Below, one piece after another: positions 12,371 to 23,405 of a stretch of DNA of 64,000 bases. Source of the DNA: Anastatus disparis (taxonomy: Eukaryota; Arthropoda; Insecta; Hymenoptera; Eupelmidae); assembly GCA_017163975.1 (NCBI GenBank), contig JAFFSR010000362.1:2795001-2859000 (forward strand). The letters are read 5' to 3'. The position numbers and the translations under genes were made by a program. Position 1 is the stretch's first letter; each line of letters starts with the position of its first letter. Under the pieces are notes generated by a model. The model saw only the letters and a program-made list of their open reading frames with translations, did not search any database and was not told the origin of the DNA.

Positions 12371-13385
12371 TTTTTATTCTACAAAAGCATATAAGCCACG
12401 TAAGAAATAATTTTATGAAAATGTTACCTCATACAGCTACAATAACAAAATGTTATCCGGAATCAATAAATGCAGTATAAAAGCTATCACAAGAAAAGTT
12501 GAATCTCGAAAAAAAGAAAACAAGAGATTAGTTTTGTGTAATCTAGTTATGGATGAAATAAAAGTGGCTATGTAGATATAGAAAAAGACTCCATACCTGA
12601 AGCAGAAAATGTACTTGTTGTTATGATAGTTACAGAAAATTGTAAAAGTCAGTGAAAAATTCCTGCCTTATATTACTTTGTAAATGCTTTAAGTGGAGAA
12701 GAAAAAAGTAATATTATTCGTACTAATTTAATAGTGTTACATTAGATTGGTATAATAATTACATCTTTAACATTTGATGGTCTTCAGTCGAATTTGACTA
12801 TGTGTGAAGAATGTGAGTTGAAATATTAATGATCTCTGAGAATCATTATTATATAGATATATGGAAAATATGTTTGACTCTGAAGGAAATGTAATTTTAT
12901 GGATATATTTACAAAGTCTAGTAAAATTTTAAGAAAAAACGGAGTTAATGCTGCAACTAGCAGCTCAAATTTTAAGTGAAAGCGTGTGCGTTGCATCAAG
13001 ACATTTGAAAGATTATTTAAAAGAAGAACACTTTGAAAATGTGAAAGGTACGGCAAAATTCTGCTCTGTTATCAGTAAAGCATTTGATATTCTCAATTCG
13101 AGACAACTAAATAATAAAAACGTATCTAAAAACGAAATATTTGCAAAGAATTATTGTTTACATAAAAAAGTTTGAAACATTGCAATAATACCTTAATGAC
13201 ATATTCGCGAAAAAAATAGTTTTATAGGTTCTATTATTTCTTAACGAAATTTTATTAGCGTAATAATGATTATTATTGCTCAGAATTCAGTTGTTAACGT
13301 ATAAATAAACCAGGACCACCTGGAAACATTTTATAGTGCTGTTAGAGCTAAAAGTAGATATAGTGATAATCCCACTTGTTACCAA

Positions 13386-13503
13386 TCTTACTATTATATA
13401 AAAGGACAGTTTGTTTGAATGTTCTCAAATATCTTAAAAACTATTAAACCGATCGTTTTCAAATTTTAAATTTAGATTCCTTATAATGTGACAAGTGTCA
13501 TAG

Positions 13504-13558
<55 letters not shown>

Positions 13559-15715
13559 ACTTTTTTAACCGATAATTGCAATAAAATAATTATAGACTTA
13601 CATTATTGACGCGTAAGAAATAGGGAGCTACTTGTTTTACGGCATTCTGAGGTCAACATGCTGTATCCTTGCTACTTTCTTCGGTTGCCCAATAGATGGG
13701 GACCGATTTTGTCTCTCACTTTATTAAACTGGTATGGTAGAAATACTTATTCCCTCATGATATTGTGTAACTCCAACTCAATGCAATAAATTTTTATTCC
13801 ATCTTTTGTCTAATCACATGGAGCGCGGTGGCGTAACGGATAGAGCTCTTGCCTTCAACGCGGTGGGCACGGGTTCGAATCCTGGCCAGGCACCTCTGCC
13901 CTTTTTTTTAAAGAAAATTAGTGTATGTGCTACCCATATCGCGACTCTTAAAAAATCTGAACCCATTGAGTATCGGTTGATTGTTGGTCACAAAAGTGGC
14001 TGACCATCCATCGGTAGTCAAAGTTTTCGGTATGGTGGGTCTGACAGTCTAGCCTGATGTAATGTGTTAAAGGGGTACCGGGCTGGACTCCCTCGACTTC
14101 ACTATATAAAAAAGGTTAATTATATAGAGGACAAAATCCTTTATATATTAATCTTAAAAAAAAAAAAAAAAAAATATCTAATCACAGAGTAATATTATCT
14201 AGGATGATACATGTGAATTAAACAATTTATGGTTACTGAGAATATAAATTTTTAAAATAAAAATAATTATGTATGTTTTGCGATTTTTCCATAAAATTTT
14301 TTTCTAATGTATTAACAAAAAATTTAAGGCATTTTTGATATTTTTTCAAATCACGTTAATTTTATTAACATACAATTTCTCAAAGATTTTTCAAGAAATT
14401 CGTAGAAAATATCCTTTTTGTCAGTGTAAAGTATGTTTACAAAGCTTTGTATAGAAAAAATTTTTCTTCCACTCTTTTAGTCTTAAAAAATATGAAAATT
14501 TTTTTTTTTTCATTTGTTAACACAATTGCAAATAACGTTGATTTTATTAAATTGCGATATTTACAAAAAAATATTTAATCAAATTCATAAAAAATACGTT
14601 TTTCTCATCTTCCATATGTTTACCGTTCTTAATCAAGAAAAAATTGCTGAAGGTAAAATTTTCATTTTTAGTTAAACTAAAATTGATACATTTACGTGAA
14701 AAAAATTTTTTTTTAATGCAATTATTTTTTCAAAAATTTTTTACTCTGATTCAATTTTTTGCCATTTTTTTAAAGAAAAAAATTTTGAAGGTGAAATTAT
14801 CTTTTTTAGTGTATATAATTACTTAAACTGTCAAATTGATTTATGAAAAAAATTTTTTTTTAACGTAATTTCATTTTTTTAAATTTTAAATTTTAATTTA
14901 ATTTTTCGCGATTTTCAAGTAAAAAAATGCTGAAGGTAAAATTGTCTTCTTAAGTATACATGTTTACTAAAATTGACATACTTATTTGAAAAAAAAATTT
15001 TTTCTACGTAATTATATTTTCAAAAATTTTTTACTTTGATGTTTTTTGCCATTTTTAAACGAAATAAATTATTTTGTACTTTTTTCAATTAAGGTTAATT
15101 TTAATAATTAATGATTTTTTTATTAAAAATTGACACTTTGACGACTGTCTAATAGATGGCGACCGGCACGCTTACTTTAGTTTTTTATTAGAGGAGCGTC
15201 GAGAACGTAGAGGCTAAGGCTATTGGCTCGCGGCTTAGTGAACCAGGATTTGATTTCTCGGAAAAATTCTGGAAAAATTTTTCTGAATTTTTGTCTACGG
15301 GAAATATAACCCGGAGACCACGAAAATCCTTATATAAAGCCCCTCAAGGCAACTTGTGTTATCAAAATGTCCAATTGGACATTTCAGATATAAAAATGTC
15401 CTATTGGGCAAAAATTTAGAGGGAACAAAGAGTCAGAAAAAATCATCGAGAGATTCAGAGGATCATCTATGGATCTGAAAAGAGTGGAGTGACTCATAAG
15501 GCATAATAGCTTAATAAAAACAACTATAAGTACTAGATTATCACGGTAGAGGTACTTATATCGCGAGTATATTGCGTATAACTTATCAGCAAATTTTTAT
15601 GGCACTTATTCCCTATTATAGTTAAACATTCACATGAACCACATTTCATAAATGATAGTTTCCGAGAATCTATTTTTATGCCTAGCGTGGGCGAAGCCAC
15701 GACGGGGGATACTAG
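13386..15715 (+). mobile_element. non-autonomous Helitron with diagnostic ends
   Basis: The element starts 5' TC (TCTTACTATTATATAAAAGG). It ends with a 16-nt hairpin at 15,686-15,701 (CGTGG-GCGAAG-CCACG), exactly 10 nt of spacer and CTAG at 15,712-15,715. The flanks are A on the left and T on the right, the standard Helitron A|T target with no duplication. The target identity is independently confirmed because the surrounding transposase reading frame is continuous across the junction. The interior is AT-rich with no Rep/helicase ORF, so it depends on an autonomous relative. It includes an (AT)n run (13,507-13,555), a SINE (13,819-14,176) and low-complexity A/T-rich sequence at 14.2-15.1 kb. 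Confidence 0.93.
13819..14176 (+). mobile_element. tRNA-headed SINE inside the Helitron
   Basis: The head, with TGGCGTAACGGATAGAGCTC (A box) and GGGTTCGAATCC (B box, 13,871-13,882), resembles a tRNA with anticodon-loop position TTCAACG. A body of about 280 bp follows, then an A18 tail. It is flanked by a 10-bp direct repeat, TCTAATCACA, at 13,809-13,818 and 14,177-14,186. The body differs from the SINE at 4.75 kb, so it is a second family. Confidence 0.92.
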
Positions 15716-16306
15716 TTTTTTAATATATTTAAAAAGTTTTTGGTAAATGCTGATATAAAAGTATCTGAAAATGGAAACTGTATATGCTTGGATAACACAA
15801 AAATGTTACAATCATCGCCAGAAGAAATCACTAATTCACAGGAGATGAACGTCATGAATCGATGTTTTGAAGATCGTGTGAGTATTTATTCGAAGATCTT
15901 AATTTTTATGAACCAGAAAAAAATAAATATATTGATGGTTTTGTGGAATATTCAGCTGGATTTTTAATGTTATGATAAACGAGTTACGTTCAAATAAACG
16001 AGTGAATCCGATTTATTAAACCGAAAAAATAGAGGAAGCTTAACAAAAGTAAATCCTGAAATTATCAAACTTCGTAAAATTTTCGAAAAACACTTTAAAT
16101 TATATTATAGATCAAGAGTAGGTGTTTATGCTCAATTGTTAAAAAAATGTTTAAATAGTGTACCTACAAACATCCTTCGTATAAATCGCACAGAAAATCC
16201 TGAAAATCACAGGTTATAATAGATTAAAAGATTATTTAAGAATTCGAATTAAACATTACGAAACTCAAAGAAACGAACAAAAAAAATTAGAGTTTATACT
16301 AAACTG

Positions 16307-17423
16307 ATTTTATTTCAAAATCAATAAATACTCACAGACCGTAATAATTCATTAATTATTTATATTTATTTTATTGTTTCACATATAACATTGAATTATC
16401 ATTATATTTATTATATATTAATTTATAATTTAAAATTCATTTCTTTTTATTATAACTTATCTACTAAATGCATTAAATAATTAAATTATTATTAATTATT
16501 GTTCCAAAACATAATTTTTTAAATTAATTTTTCATTTTGTACCCGAATTTCTAATTTTTTAAATATTCTTCTAGTAATATGATAAAAAAATTGACAACTT
16601 TCATTATTATAAAGTAAAAAAAAATTTATATTACACTTTCTAAATAATAAAATTCTAACAAAATTTTTATGTTACACAGAGAGACTTTTGCCTTAATAAA
16701 TGTGGTGCCTGCCATTTTATAAAAAATAATGCTGCAAACTATCGTACGCGCACGATAAATAATGCTGTTGACTGCTCTATGTTTTCTGATGCGTTACTGC
16801 TTCGCGTTTTATAAAGTATGCATCACTTTATTATTAAAATTGTAACAATAAGTTGCATGGCGTATAACTTTAAAACCCAATTTAAACCAGCAATCCGTGA
16901 TAAAAATTTTTTTTTACTCGTTCGCCATTTGTGCATAAATTACATGGCAACCGTACATTAAACTTTACAAAATTCTTCTCATTTATCCAGAACCAATAAA
17001 AATATAATCTTTCATTTCTTTCCAGTTTATTATTTCCTGTGTTTCCATATCCTCTCCGACACGTTGTAAATATTACTCATATTATTAGATTAGTTTAGAT
17101 TAGGATAAATTTAGCTTAAATGTAAGCGTAGGCTCGCGCCGTCGGTCTAAATTCCGGATAACGTCATGTAAGCGCCATGTAACGTTTTTATTTCCCGCGG
17201 GTGGGAAATATTACGTCTTTACCTCCTGTTGCCAGACGCTTCAGTGAGTGACCAGGGTTCGAGGCAGGAGGTCGGTTAGGACACGGTGAAGGATAGTAAA
17301 CGGGTTGACACGTTTGTTTATGCTAGGGAGTACCAGAGCTTTATTGTACTCTAAACTCATACCTTACAACGACGTATAACAATAATATTTATAGAATAAT
17401 AGGATTTAAAAATATGAGTATAA
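16307..17423. other. intergenic region with a GC-richer island at 17.1-17.35 kb
   Basis: Mostly AT-rich with no gene. From about 17,120 to 17,345 the sequence is much less AT-rich (GCGTAGGCTCGCGCCGTC, TTCCCGCGGGTGGGAA, GGTTCGAGGCAGGAGG). A segment from TGTAAG (17,119) to CTTACA (17,368) has the TG...CA form of a solo LTR, but the flanks do not show a duplication. I leave it unclassified. Confidence 0.4.
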
Positions 17424-17499
17424 TGGTGAATTTGATTTTCAATTTCATCATCATCAAGGGTCATGGTGAAATTGAAAATCAAATTCACCATGACCCTTA
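17424..17499. repeat. overlapping alternative perfect hairpins
   Basis: A 24-bp perfect inverted repeat, TGGTGAATTTGATTTTCAAT-TTCA, pairs 17,424-17,447 with 17,467-17,490. A second one, AAGGGTCATGGTGAA, pairs 17,456-17,470 with 17,485-17,499. They share their middle segment, so only one can form at a time. Confidence 0.85.
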
Positions 17500-18187
17500 A
17501 AGTTATTCAAGGTAAACTTAAAATTCTTTAATGAAAACTCAAAGTTTTAACCTCAGATTCTTGCAGAGTACAAAATTTTACAGATATAGGACACGGATAT
17601 ATTTGTAAACGTTTTTTAAATATGTTTTAATATTTTTAAAAGCCTTGATATTTTTTCGTAATGGTAAGTCATACAAGCTTCTTTAAAAGTAAATTTCACA
17701 TATTTTTAGACTAATATAGTACATGCAACTATTGCAAAACGAGGGTAGAGCAATTTTTTATTTCTAATACAATGAAATAGCTTTGAGTTCTTCCGTTGAG
17801 TTCAAAAATAGTATATGCACCACGGGTGCGACGGAAATTTATGTCCCTTGTGTAAATTTTGCCAAAATTTTGTTTGAGTGTGACAAACTCACACTCAAGC
17901 CAAAATTTTCGATCTCGCGTCCTTACACACATAATATACTATTTAAAATTGTTGGACTCATCTAAGAATCAAAATAACTCCCAAATGGCTAAAAAGCACA
18001 AATAATCCAGTTTTATTTTATTATTGACATTTCATCAATTTAAAAATTTTACAGAATTGCACGGTGGTAGTTCTACTAAGTCCTCAACATATATAATTTT
18101 TCGAGAATACTTGTATTTTAGTTTTTTTTATTGCATACCCTTATAAAAATTCGAATTTGGTGCCAAATTGGTTTTAAGTAACTTAAA
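17500..18187. other. AT-rich sequence, no gene
   Basis: No supported feature beyond short local complementarity around 17,860-17,900 (GAGTGTGACAAACTCACACTC). Confidence 0.45.
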
Positions 18188-18284
18188 CCCTACTGAAAAA
18201 AATCACATGGGATCCCTTATGAGATTTCATATAGGATCCTTTATGGGGTTTTAGCGCGGGATCCTATATGGGGTTCCATAAGAG

Positions 18285-18630
18285 GTCCACAAGCTCAATT
18301 CTAAATATATGGGACCACATATGGGATCCCATATGGGGTCTCATAAGAGGTCCACAAACTCAATTCTAAATATAATATGGGACTACATATGGGATCACAT
18401 ATGGGGTCCCATAAGAGGTCCACAAACTCAATTCTAAATATATGGGACCACATATGGGATACCATATGGGGTCCCATAAGAGGTCCATAAACTAAATTTT
18501 AAATATAATATGGGACCACATATGGGATCCCATATGGGGTCCCATAAGAAGTCCACAAACTCAATTCTAAATATATGGGACCACATATGGGACCCCATAT
18601 GGGATCTCATATGTGTTCCCATATATTTAG
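18285..18630. repeat. about 62-66-bp tandem array of palindromic ATATGGGATCCCATAT units
   Basis: Each unit contains GGTCCACAAACTCAATTCTA, then AATATATGGGACCACATATG, then GGATCCCATATGGGG, then TCCCATAAGA. Five units occur in tandem with one or two differences each. The motif is itself a nested palindrome, so the array can fold at many registers. The same unit appears in reverse orientation at 19,815-19,900. Confidence 0.88.
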
Positions 18631-18635
18631 AATTG

Positions 18636-19807
18636 CACTGAGAGAAAAGCAGAGTCATACCAACGAAACTAACGTACGTTGTCTTGACTCGCGCTAAAGG
18701 ACTTGCATTTACTCCGCGAGGCGAGTCATCCCCACTCCTTGCTGCGGTATGTAGTCGACGCACGAACTCGATCTATTTGTCTTTGATTACCGAGAGTTTA
18801 CAAAGTTTAATTTAAAAATTAATTTTGTTAATGAAACAATTAATTATTAAGGTGACTACGAAAGTTCAGTTAAATTTCATTTTGTAGTTTACAAATTACT
18901 CTTCCAGTTTCTAAAATTTTTTGGATTTTTTAATTTTCTACCATTTATTATAATCCGTAGAATGGTGAAAAATTAAAAAATCTGAAAAATTTCACGTATT
19001 GAAAGAGTAATTTGTAAACTCAAAAATCAAACCTAACCTAAAATCTGAAGTCGCCTTAATATTGGAATGCAAAATTGATGATTTTGTGAAAAATCTTTCG
19101 ATGAAATGGAACCTGAGTCAATTAATCGATAGATTTGCAGTTAAAAAATTTTAAACATAACCTCAAATACAAATTTAAATGAGTTTTTTTTTATGTGTAA
19201 ATAACTTATATAATCAATACATTTATATAATATTTTATAAGTATTTTTATAAATATTTTGAAAATGAATGTTGCATAGTATGAAATTATTTATAATTTCA
19301 TATTTAAAAACATTTTTCATTATTGAAAAATAGAATTTGTTCGTTTTGTTGTTCGCAGTCTGTGTTTTTACAGAGGCAGGAATTGGCAATATTTAAAAGA
19401 AATTTACGGCTCAATCAAAATAAAATGTTATTAATAATTTTACTTTGAATAATATACTTCCATCTTATGATATCATACTGTAACGTAATCGAAAAATTCA
19501 TTCTTAACTAAAATTCTTTGAATGAATATATTTATAAATTAATATTTATCTTCAATGATATATTCTACAATCGTCTTTAGCCTAATCTCAAAAAATAATG
19601 AAACTTGAAAAAAAATCATTAACAGCATTATTCCTGCTTAACGTAACCTTTATATACACTTGGCCTATGAGGCGGTATATTGACTCCGCGAGCGGAGTAG
19701 CTGCTATCCGCTTGTTTAATTGTGATAACTCTGACCCCACTTACTCCTTTTATACCGTCATTCTAATTCCGGCGGCAAGTTCGTGTGACTCCACTTTTCT
19801 CTCAGTG
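18636..19807. mobile_element. nested TIR element with CACTGAGAGAAAAG ends
   Basis: The left end CACTGAGAGAAAAGCAGAGTCA is complementary to the right end TGACTCCACTTTTCTCTCAGTG. Other arms of the same host array read TTAGAATTGAGTTTGTGGAC. Here that sequence is split as TTAGAATTG | element | TGAGTTTGTAG, so the empty site is known and the duplication is 2 bp (TG). The ends resemble CACGGAGAGAAAAAGCAG at 63.15 kb, which makes one family. There is no coding region. A third element lies inside at 18,847-19,059. Confidence 0.85.
18847..19059. mobile_element. TTAA-flanked mini foldback (third nesting level)
   Basis: TTAAGGTGACTACG on the left and GAAGTCGCCTTAA on the right are imperfect complements. 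The arms continue through TTACAAATTACTCTT/GAGTAATTTGTAA and GATTTTTTAATTTT/AAAATTAAAAAATC. TTAA at both ends fits piggyBac-type targeting. The loop is about 30 bp. Confidence 0.7.
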
Positions 19808-19985
19808 TGAGTTTGTAGACTTCTTATGGGACCCCATATGTGGTCCCATATGATATGTAGAATTTAGTTTGTGGACCTTTTATGGGACCCCATATGGGAT
19901 CCCGCGCTAAAACCCCATATGGGAGCCCATAAAGGATCACATATGAAATCCCATAAGGGATCCCATGTGATTTTTTTCAGTAGGG

Positions 19986-20900
19986 TAAAACATTGTAAAC
20001 CTTTCGTTTAAAGAAAACGTTTCTATGACTAAAATTAGACAAGATATGAAGAAGAAATTATTAATAATTTTTTAGTGCCCTTCAGTGATAGTGAGCCGTT
20101 TTGATATTTTGGGCTACAAAATTTCAAAATGTTAATTATTTTGAATACTGTATACAAACCTATATTAATTTTACGTATCGCCTGCGGCACTTTTGACCAT
20201 CTTACAATTTTATGTCCTTTTACGTTGAAATATATGATCAGCCATGGAGTCATAAAAGTTTAAATAAATATCTAACATTACCTCAACAAAAATATTTTGT
20301 TTTGGGTTGTATTAAAATTTTGATCACTTTGTACAGAAGATTAAGTTCTGTTTTTTATTTTTTACAGCTTTTGTTAAAAAGTTTTACAGGATATTTTAGA
20401 ATTTATTATCAAGAGTTTTAGTATTCATAAGATATTTCATATATACAAAAAAAAATCATTAAAATTTTTGTATTAACGATAACAGTTATCGAAAATAAAT
20501 TGCGATCTGTTAATAAAACTTATAATATTGTTGAAATGTAAAATAAAAAGTTAATAAAACATATAATATTGTTGAAAAGTAAAATAATAAGGTTAGCGTT
20601 TTTGAGAGTATGATTTTTGTTCGATATAAGGCCGGAGATTAATTTAAAATTTAAGCATAACAAGCGAGTTGACTTAAATTTTTAAATTTTTAGTTTGCTT
20701 CCTACTATGTAAAAATAAAAAATATACATGATGACAAATCTTACAACATTTTTTTAAAAATAATTAGACTTATTAAACTTCAATATTAATTCTTGAGACA
20801 ATTCTGTTTAGCATTTTCGAACACTGGTCCTTTATTACTTTTGGCTTCTGAATTAATATGGTCCAAATTCAAGAGATCACTTATTATTTTAGGCTTAGAA
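19986..20900. other. AT-rich sequence with a 49-bp duplication
   Basis: No gene is supported. A unit containing GTTAATAAAAC-TATAATATTGTTGAAA-GTAAAATAA occurs twice in tandem at about 20,507-20,594. AATAAA on the minus strand (complement of 20,831-20,836) is a possible poly(A) signal for the exon at 21.07 kb. Confidence 0.5.
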
Positions 20901-20937
20901 TTAAGTAAGATCAGTACATTTATAAGTGAAGAGAAGC

Positions 20938-20945
20938 TATAAATA
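20938..20945 (+). promoter_or_regulatory. TATA-box-like TATAAATA with initiator-like TCAATAC downstream
   Basis: TATAAATA is followed 15-25 bp later by CAGTCAATACTC. The first downstream ATG is at 21,017 and opens a 41-codon frame to 21,142 (hydrophobic C-terminal half). That small frame is antisense to the end of the minus-strand exon at 21,069. I record the promoter-like element only. Whether it drives anything is unknown. Confidence 0.3.
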
Positions 20946-21068
20946 GCGGGCAGTCAATACTCTTTTGTCTGCTACTTTCTCTTACTCCGACACATCTTAC
21001 TAGCTATTACAACAGAATGACTTATCTCGCCAACAAATTTTCATTGGTGGCTTACTGTTTTGACTACA

Positions 21069-21556
21069 TCATTCAACCTCTCGATTTGTTGAGCTTGATT
21101 GTTGCTGTTCTTGTGATGATTGCGCTGACGCTGGCTTCATAGTTGTTGTCATTGTTGTTGTTATCATTGGTTGCTCCCCATGTCTTCGTGCTCGGAAGCT
21201 CGCTGTAATTGATGATATCCATCCTTGGGTTTGTTGATCGTTAAGAGAGCCACTGTTACTGCTGCTACATGCACCAGCATCTGTACTCATACCAGATTTA
21301 AAACGTGAAAAGAGTCCAGCAGAAGATTTTTTCGTTTGGGGTGAAGCTGCTAAAACAGTTTTACTAACAATCACTGGCTTCTTGTCTGAACCCGGTGTAT
21401 CTTTATACAACATTGAGTCAAGGCTTCCAGCATGCTGTTGATATTCATCGAATTTTTTTTGCTCGAGAGAACATCCTAAAAGACTGCCCTCACTCTGTTT
21501 CGTAATCTTTGATATATCCTCCATACTTGCCGAACTTCTGCGAATTTCCATTTTAC
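21069..21556 (-). CDS. terminal exon of an unidentified host gene (Ser-rich, low-complexity tail)
   Basis: An open frame of about 160 codons ends at 21,069. A good 3' splice site (TTTCTTTTTACCAG|GTAAAATGG) lies at 21,556, so I take the exon from there rather than from the upstream ATG. The peptide has RRSSASMEDISK near its start, a middle region GSLDSMLYKDTPGSDKK, a basic patch KKSSAGLFSRFKSG, then SSITASFRARRHG. It ends in Thr/Met- and Ser/Gln-rich repeats (TTTMTTTMKP, SSQEQQQSSS). The RRSSAS and KKSSAG motifs look like basophilic kinase sites. Codon and residue composition differ clearly from the surrounding repeats. No domain is recognised, and no upstream exon (to the right, on the minus strand) is identified within the window. 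The preceding intron holds the foldback at 21,617-22,335. A retained gene fragment is the alternative. Confidence 0.6.
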
Positions 21557-21616
21557 CTGGTAAAAAGAAATGTTCACTAAATTCTGATGAATTTTTCATG
21601 GAAAATAATTTTTAGC

Positions 21617-22335
21617 TTAAGGTATCAGGCCTGAGTTTAAGCCTGAAAAACAATCAAATTTTAATGAAGTCATAAATTTTTTTCTTCTAATAATAATAAT
21701 TAATGAAACTTCTCTTTACCTCAAACATATATTAAATACAAAACTTAAACCGAAGAATAATTTTAAAAAACTTCATCTGAAGCTTAAAATTCTTTGGATT
21801 AGTCGAAAAATAGATTTTTTAAATTTTGGTACTTGCCGCAGACTTTCTGAGCCAATTTTCAATCAATTGATATTTAGTTTATATATCTTCACAAAATAAC
21901 AGTTTTAGTTTAAAAAAAAAAGAATTCAAAAGTTTGGTTTAGAAAAAGTTAATAAAAATATATATTTTTGTAAATTCCATGTAAGTAATTCAATTCGACA
22001 TACACTTAAGCTTATCTTATCAAAATTCCAGAATTGTTATTTTGTGCAGATATATAAACTGAAGATCTCTGGAAATTTTCAGATCAATTAGTTCAAAATT
22101 GGCTAAGATTGTCTACGGCAAGTACCAAAATTTAAAAAATCCATTCTTTGAGTAATCAAAAGAATTTTAAGTATCGGATAAGGTTTTTCAAAATTATTCT
22201 TGGGTCAAAGTCTTCTATTTAATATATATTTAAGGTAAGAAGAAGTTCCATTAATTAATATCATTAGAAAAAAAAATTTTGACTACATCAAAATTTGATT
22301 TTTTTCCAAGCTTAAACTCAGTCCTGATATCTTAA
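21617..22335. mobile_element. TTAA-flanked foldback MITE in the intron
   Basis: TTAAGGTATCAGGCCTGAGT at the left pairs with ACTCAGTCCTGATATCTTAA at the right. The arms of more than 300 bp include TTTTGGTACTTGCCG and CGGCAAGTACCAAAA. TTAA marks both ends. No coding region. Confidence 0.82.
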
Positions 22336-23405
22336 GAAAACCTTATGTATTTTACTTTTATACAGTGTGAATTTTAAAATAAATTCTTCTTCTAGCTAAC
22401 TCAAAACTTGAAATATCCCGATTTTATGTAAATAATAAATTTTATGTATTTGTATAGTTGAATACTTGATCCCTTACGAAAATAACCTGCATAATGACGG
22501 CAGAATTTCTACAGATTTTCTTGCATGGATTCTGCAGAGCTTATGTATAAGTTCTGCAAATGTTTCGCAGAAAATTTGTAAAAATTCTGTATGAGCACTT
22601 CAAATATTATGCATCAACTGTGCAGAATTGCCGCATGAATTTCCTCGATTTCTGCAGTAGATGAACGCATAGTTTCTACAGAGTATCTATATATACTTCA
22701 CAGAATTATACTCAACCTAATTGAATCATGTTCTGCAGGAGTTAGTTTCTGCATAGTTTCTACGGAAGTATTGTAAAATTATTACAGAGATTTCACAGAA
22801 TTTTTTCGTAAATACGCAAATGTCTTATATTAACTGCGCAGGATTCCTGCAAATATTTTTTCTGATGCCCTGCAGACATTCTGATGAATCTCTACCCGAA
22901 GTTCCTTATTAAAAGCAGTATATGTATACAGAATTTATGCAGAATATTTATATAATTTTTCACGATTAATACTTAATAAAATAATCAATGCATATATCTT
23001 ATGCAGGGTTTTAATAGCTAATATCTGCAAAAGTTTTGTAGATCCATGCAGAATTTATCCAAAATATCTATATAAATTTTGCAGATTAAGAGGCAGCCGT
23101 ATAACTCTGTCCTTTTCTAATCTAAATTGCTACTATAGATAAATTAAATATTTTTATACATAAGTAAAGGCAGAGCTCAATAGATTTAGGAACGAGCAAA
23201 CGATTCTATTCTATGAAAGAATATAACATTTTCATTAGTTTTCGACTAAAGTCTGAAACGAGAAGTTAAAGTTCAACTGTTATTCTGTTTCAGATTTGAC
23301 TCGAAAACTAATGAAAATTTTATATTGAGTAATTCTGAGTGAAATTGACTTTTTTAAAACCTATTTTTCGACAAGCATTCAAATTTTAGATACTGTTTTC
23401 AGACA

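Larger units (their letters stand above)
12380..16306 (+). pseudogene. P-element/THAP9-like transposase, decayed and interrupted by a Helitron
   Basis: Successive plus-strand fragments match the family's order of blocks. They are a region ending in MDEIKV (catalytic-Asp block, near 12,550), ALSGEEKSN (near 12,690), SLTFDG-QSNL (near 12,770), LQLAAQILS (12,950), FDILNSR (13,085), QDHLETFYSAVR (about 13,310-13,345), DNPTCYQ (ends 13,385), then IKVSENGNC (about 15,750) and NRGSLT (about 16,030), with a Lys-rich C terminus ending near 16,306. There are in-frame stops (for example in the VLH-IGII stretch near 12,750) and several frame changes. The exon is cut exactly between Gln and Phe codons by the element at 13,386-15,715, and removing that element restores the frame locally. 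In P-type transposases these blocks form the RNase H-like catalytic domain and the GTP-binding insertion. No THAP zinc finger or terminal repeats are recognisable, so the copy is dead. Confidence 0.85.
18188..19985. mobile_element. large TIR element with CCCTACTG ends and ATATGGGATCCC repeats (host of two nested elements)
   Basis: The left terminus CCCTACTGAAAAAAATCACA is matched by its complement ending at 19,985. The next bases on both arms are CATGGGATCCC-type words. If the outermost A/T pair is included, an AA dinucleotide flanks both ends (2-bp target duplication). The left arm contains five or more tandem units (see 18,285-18,630) and the right arm a shorter set. The region from 18,636 to 19,807 is a separate insertion. 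No transposase is present. Confidence 0.8.

Noticed and set aside
13819..13893. tRNA-Leu(CAA)-like sequence
   Set aside because: Head of a second SINE family with its own duplication and A tail.
17119..17368. solo LTR from TGTAAG to CTTACA
   Set aside because: The flanks do not form a direct repeat and no second copy exists in the window.
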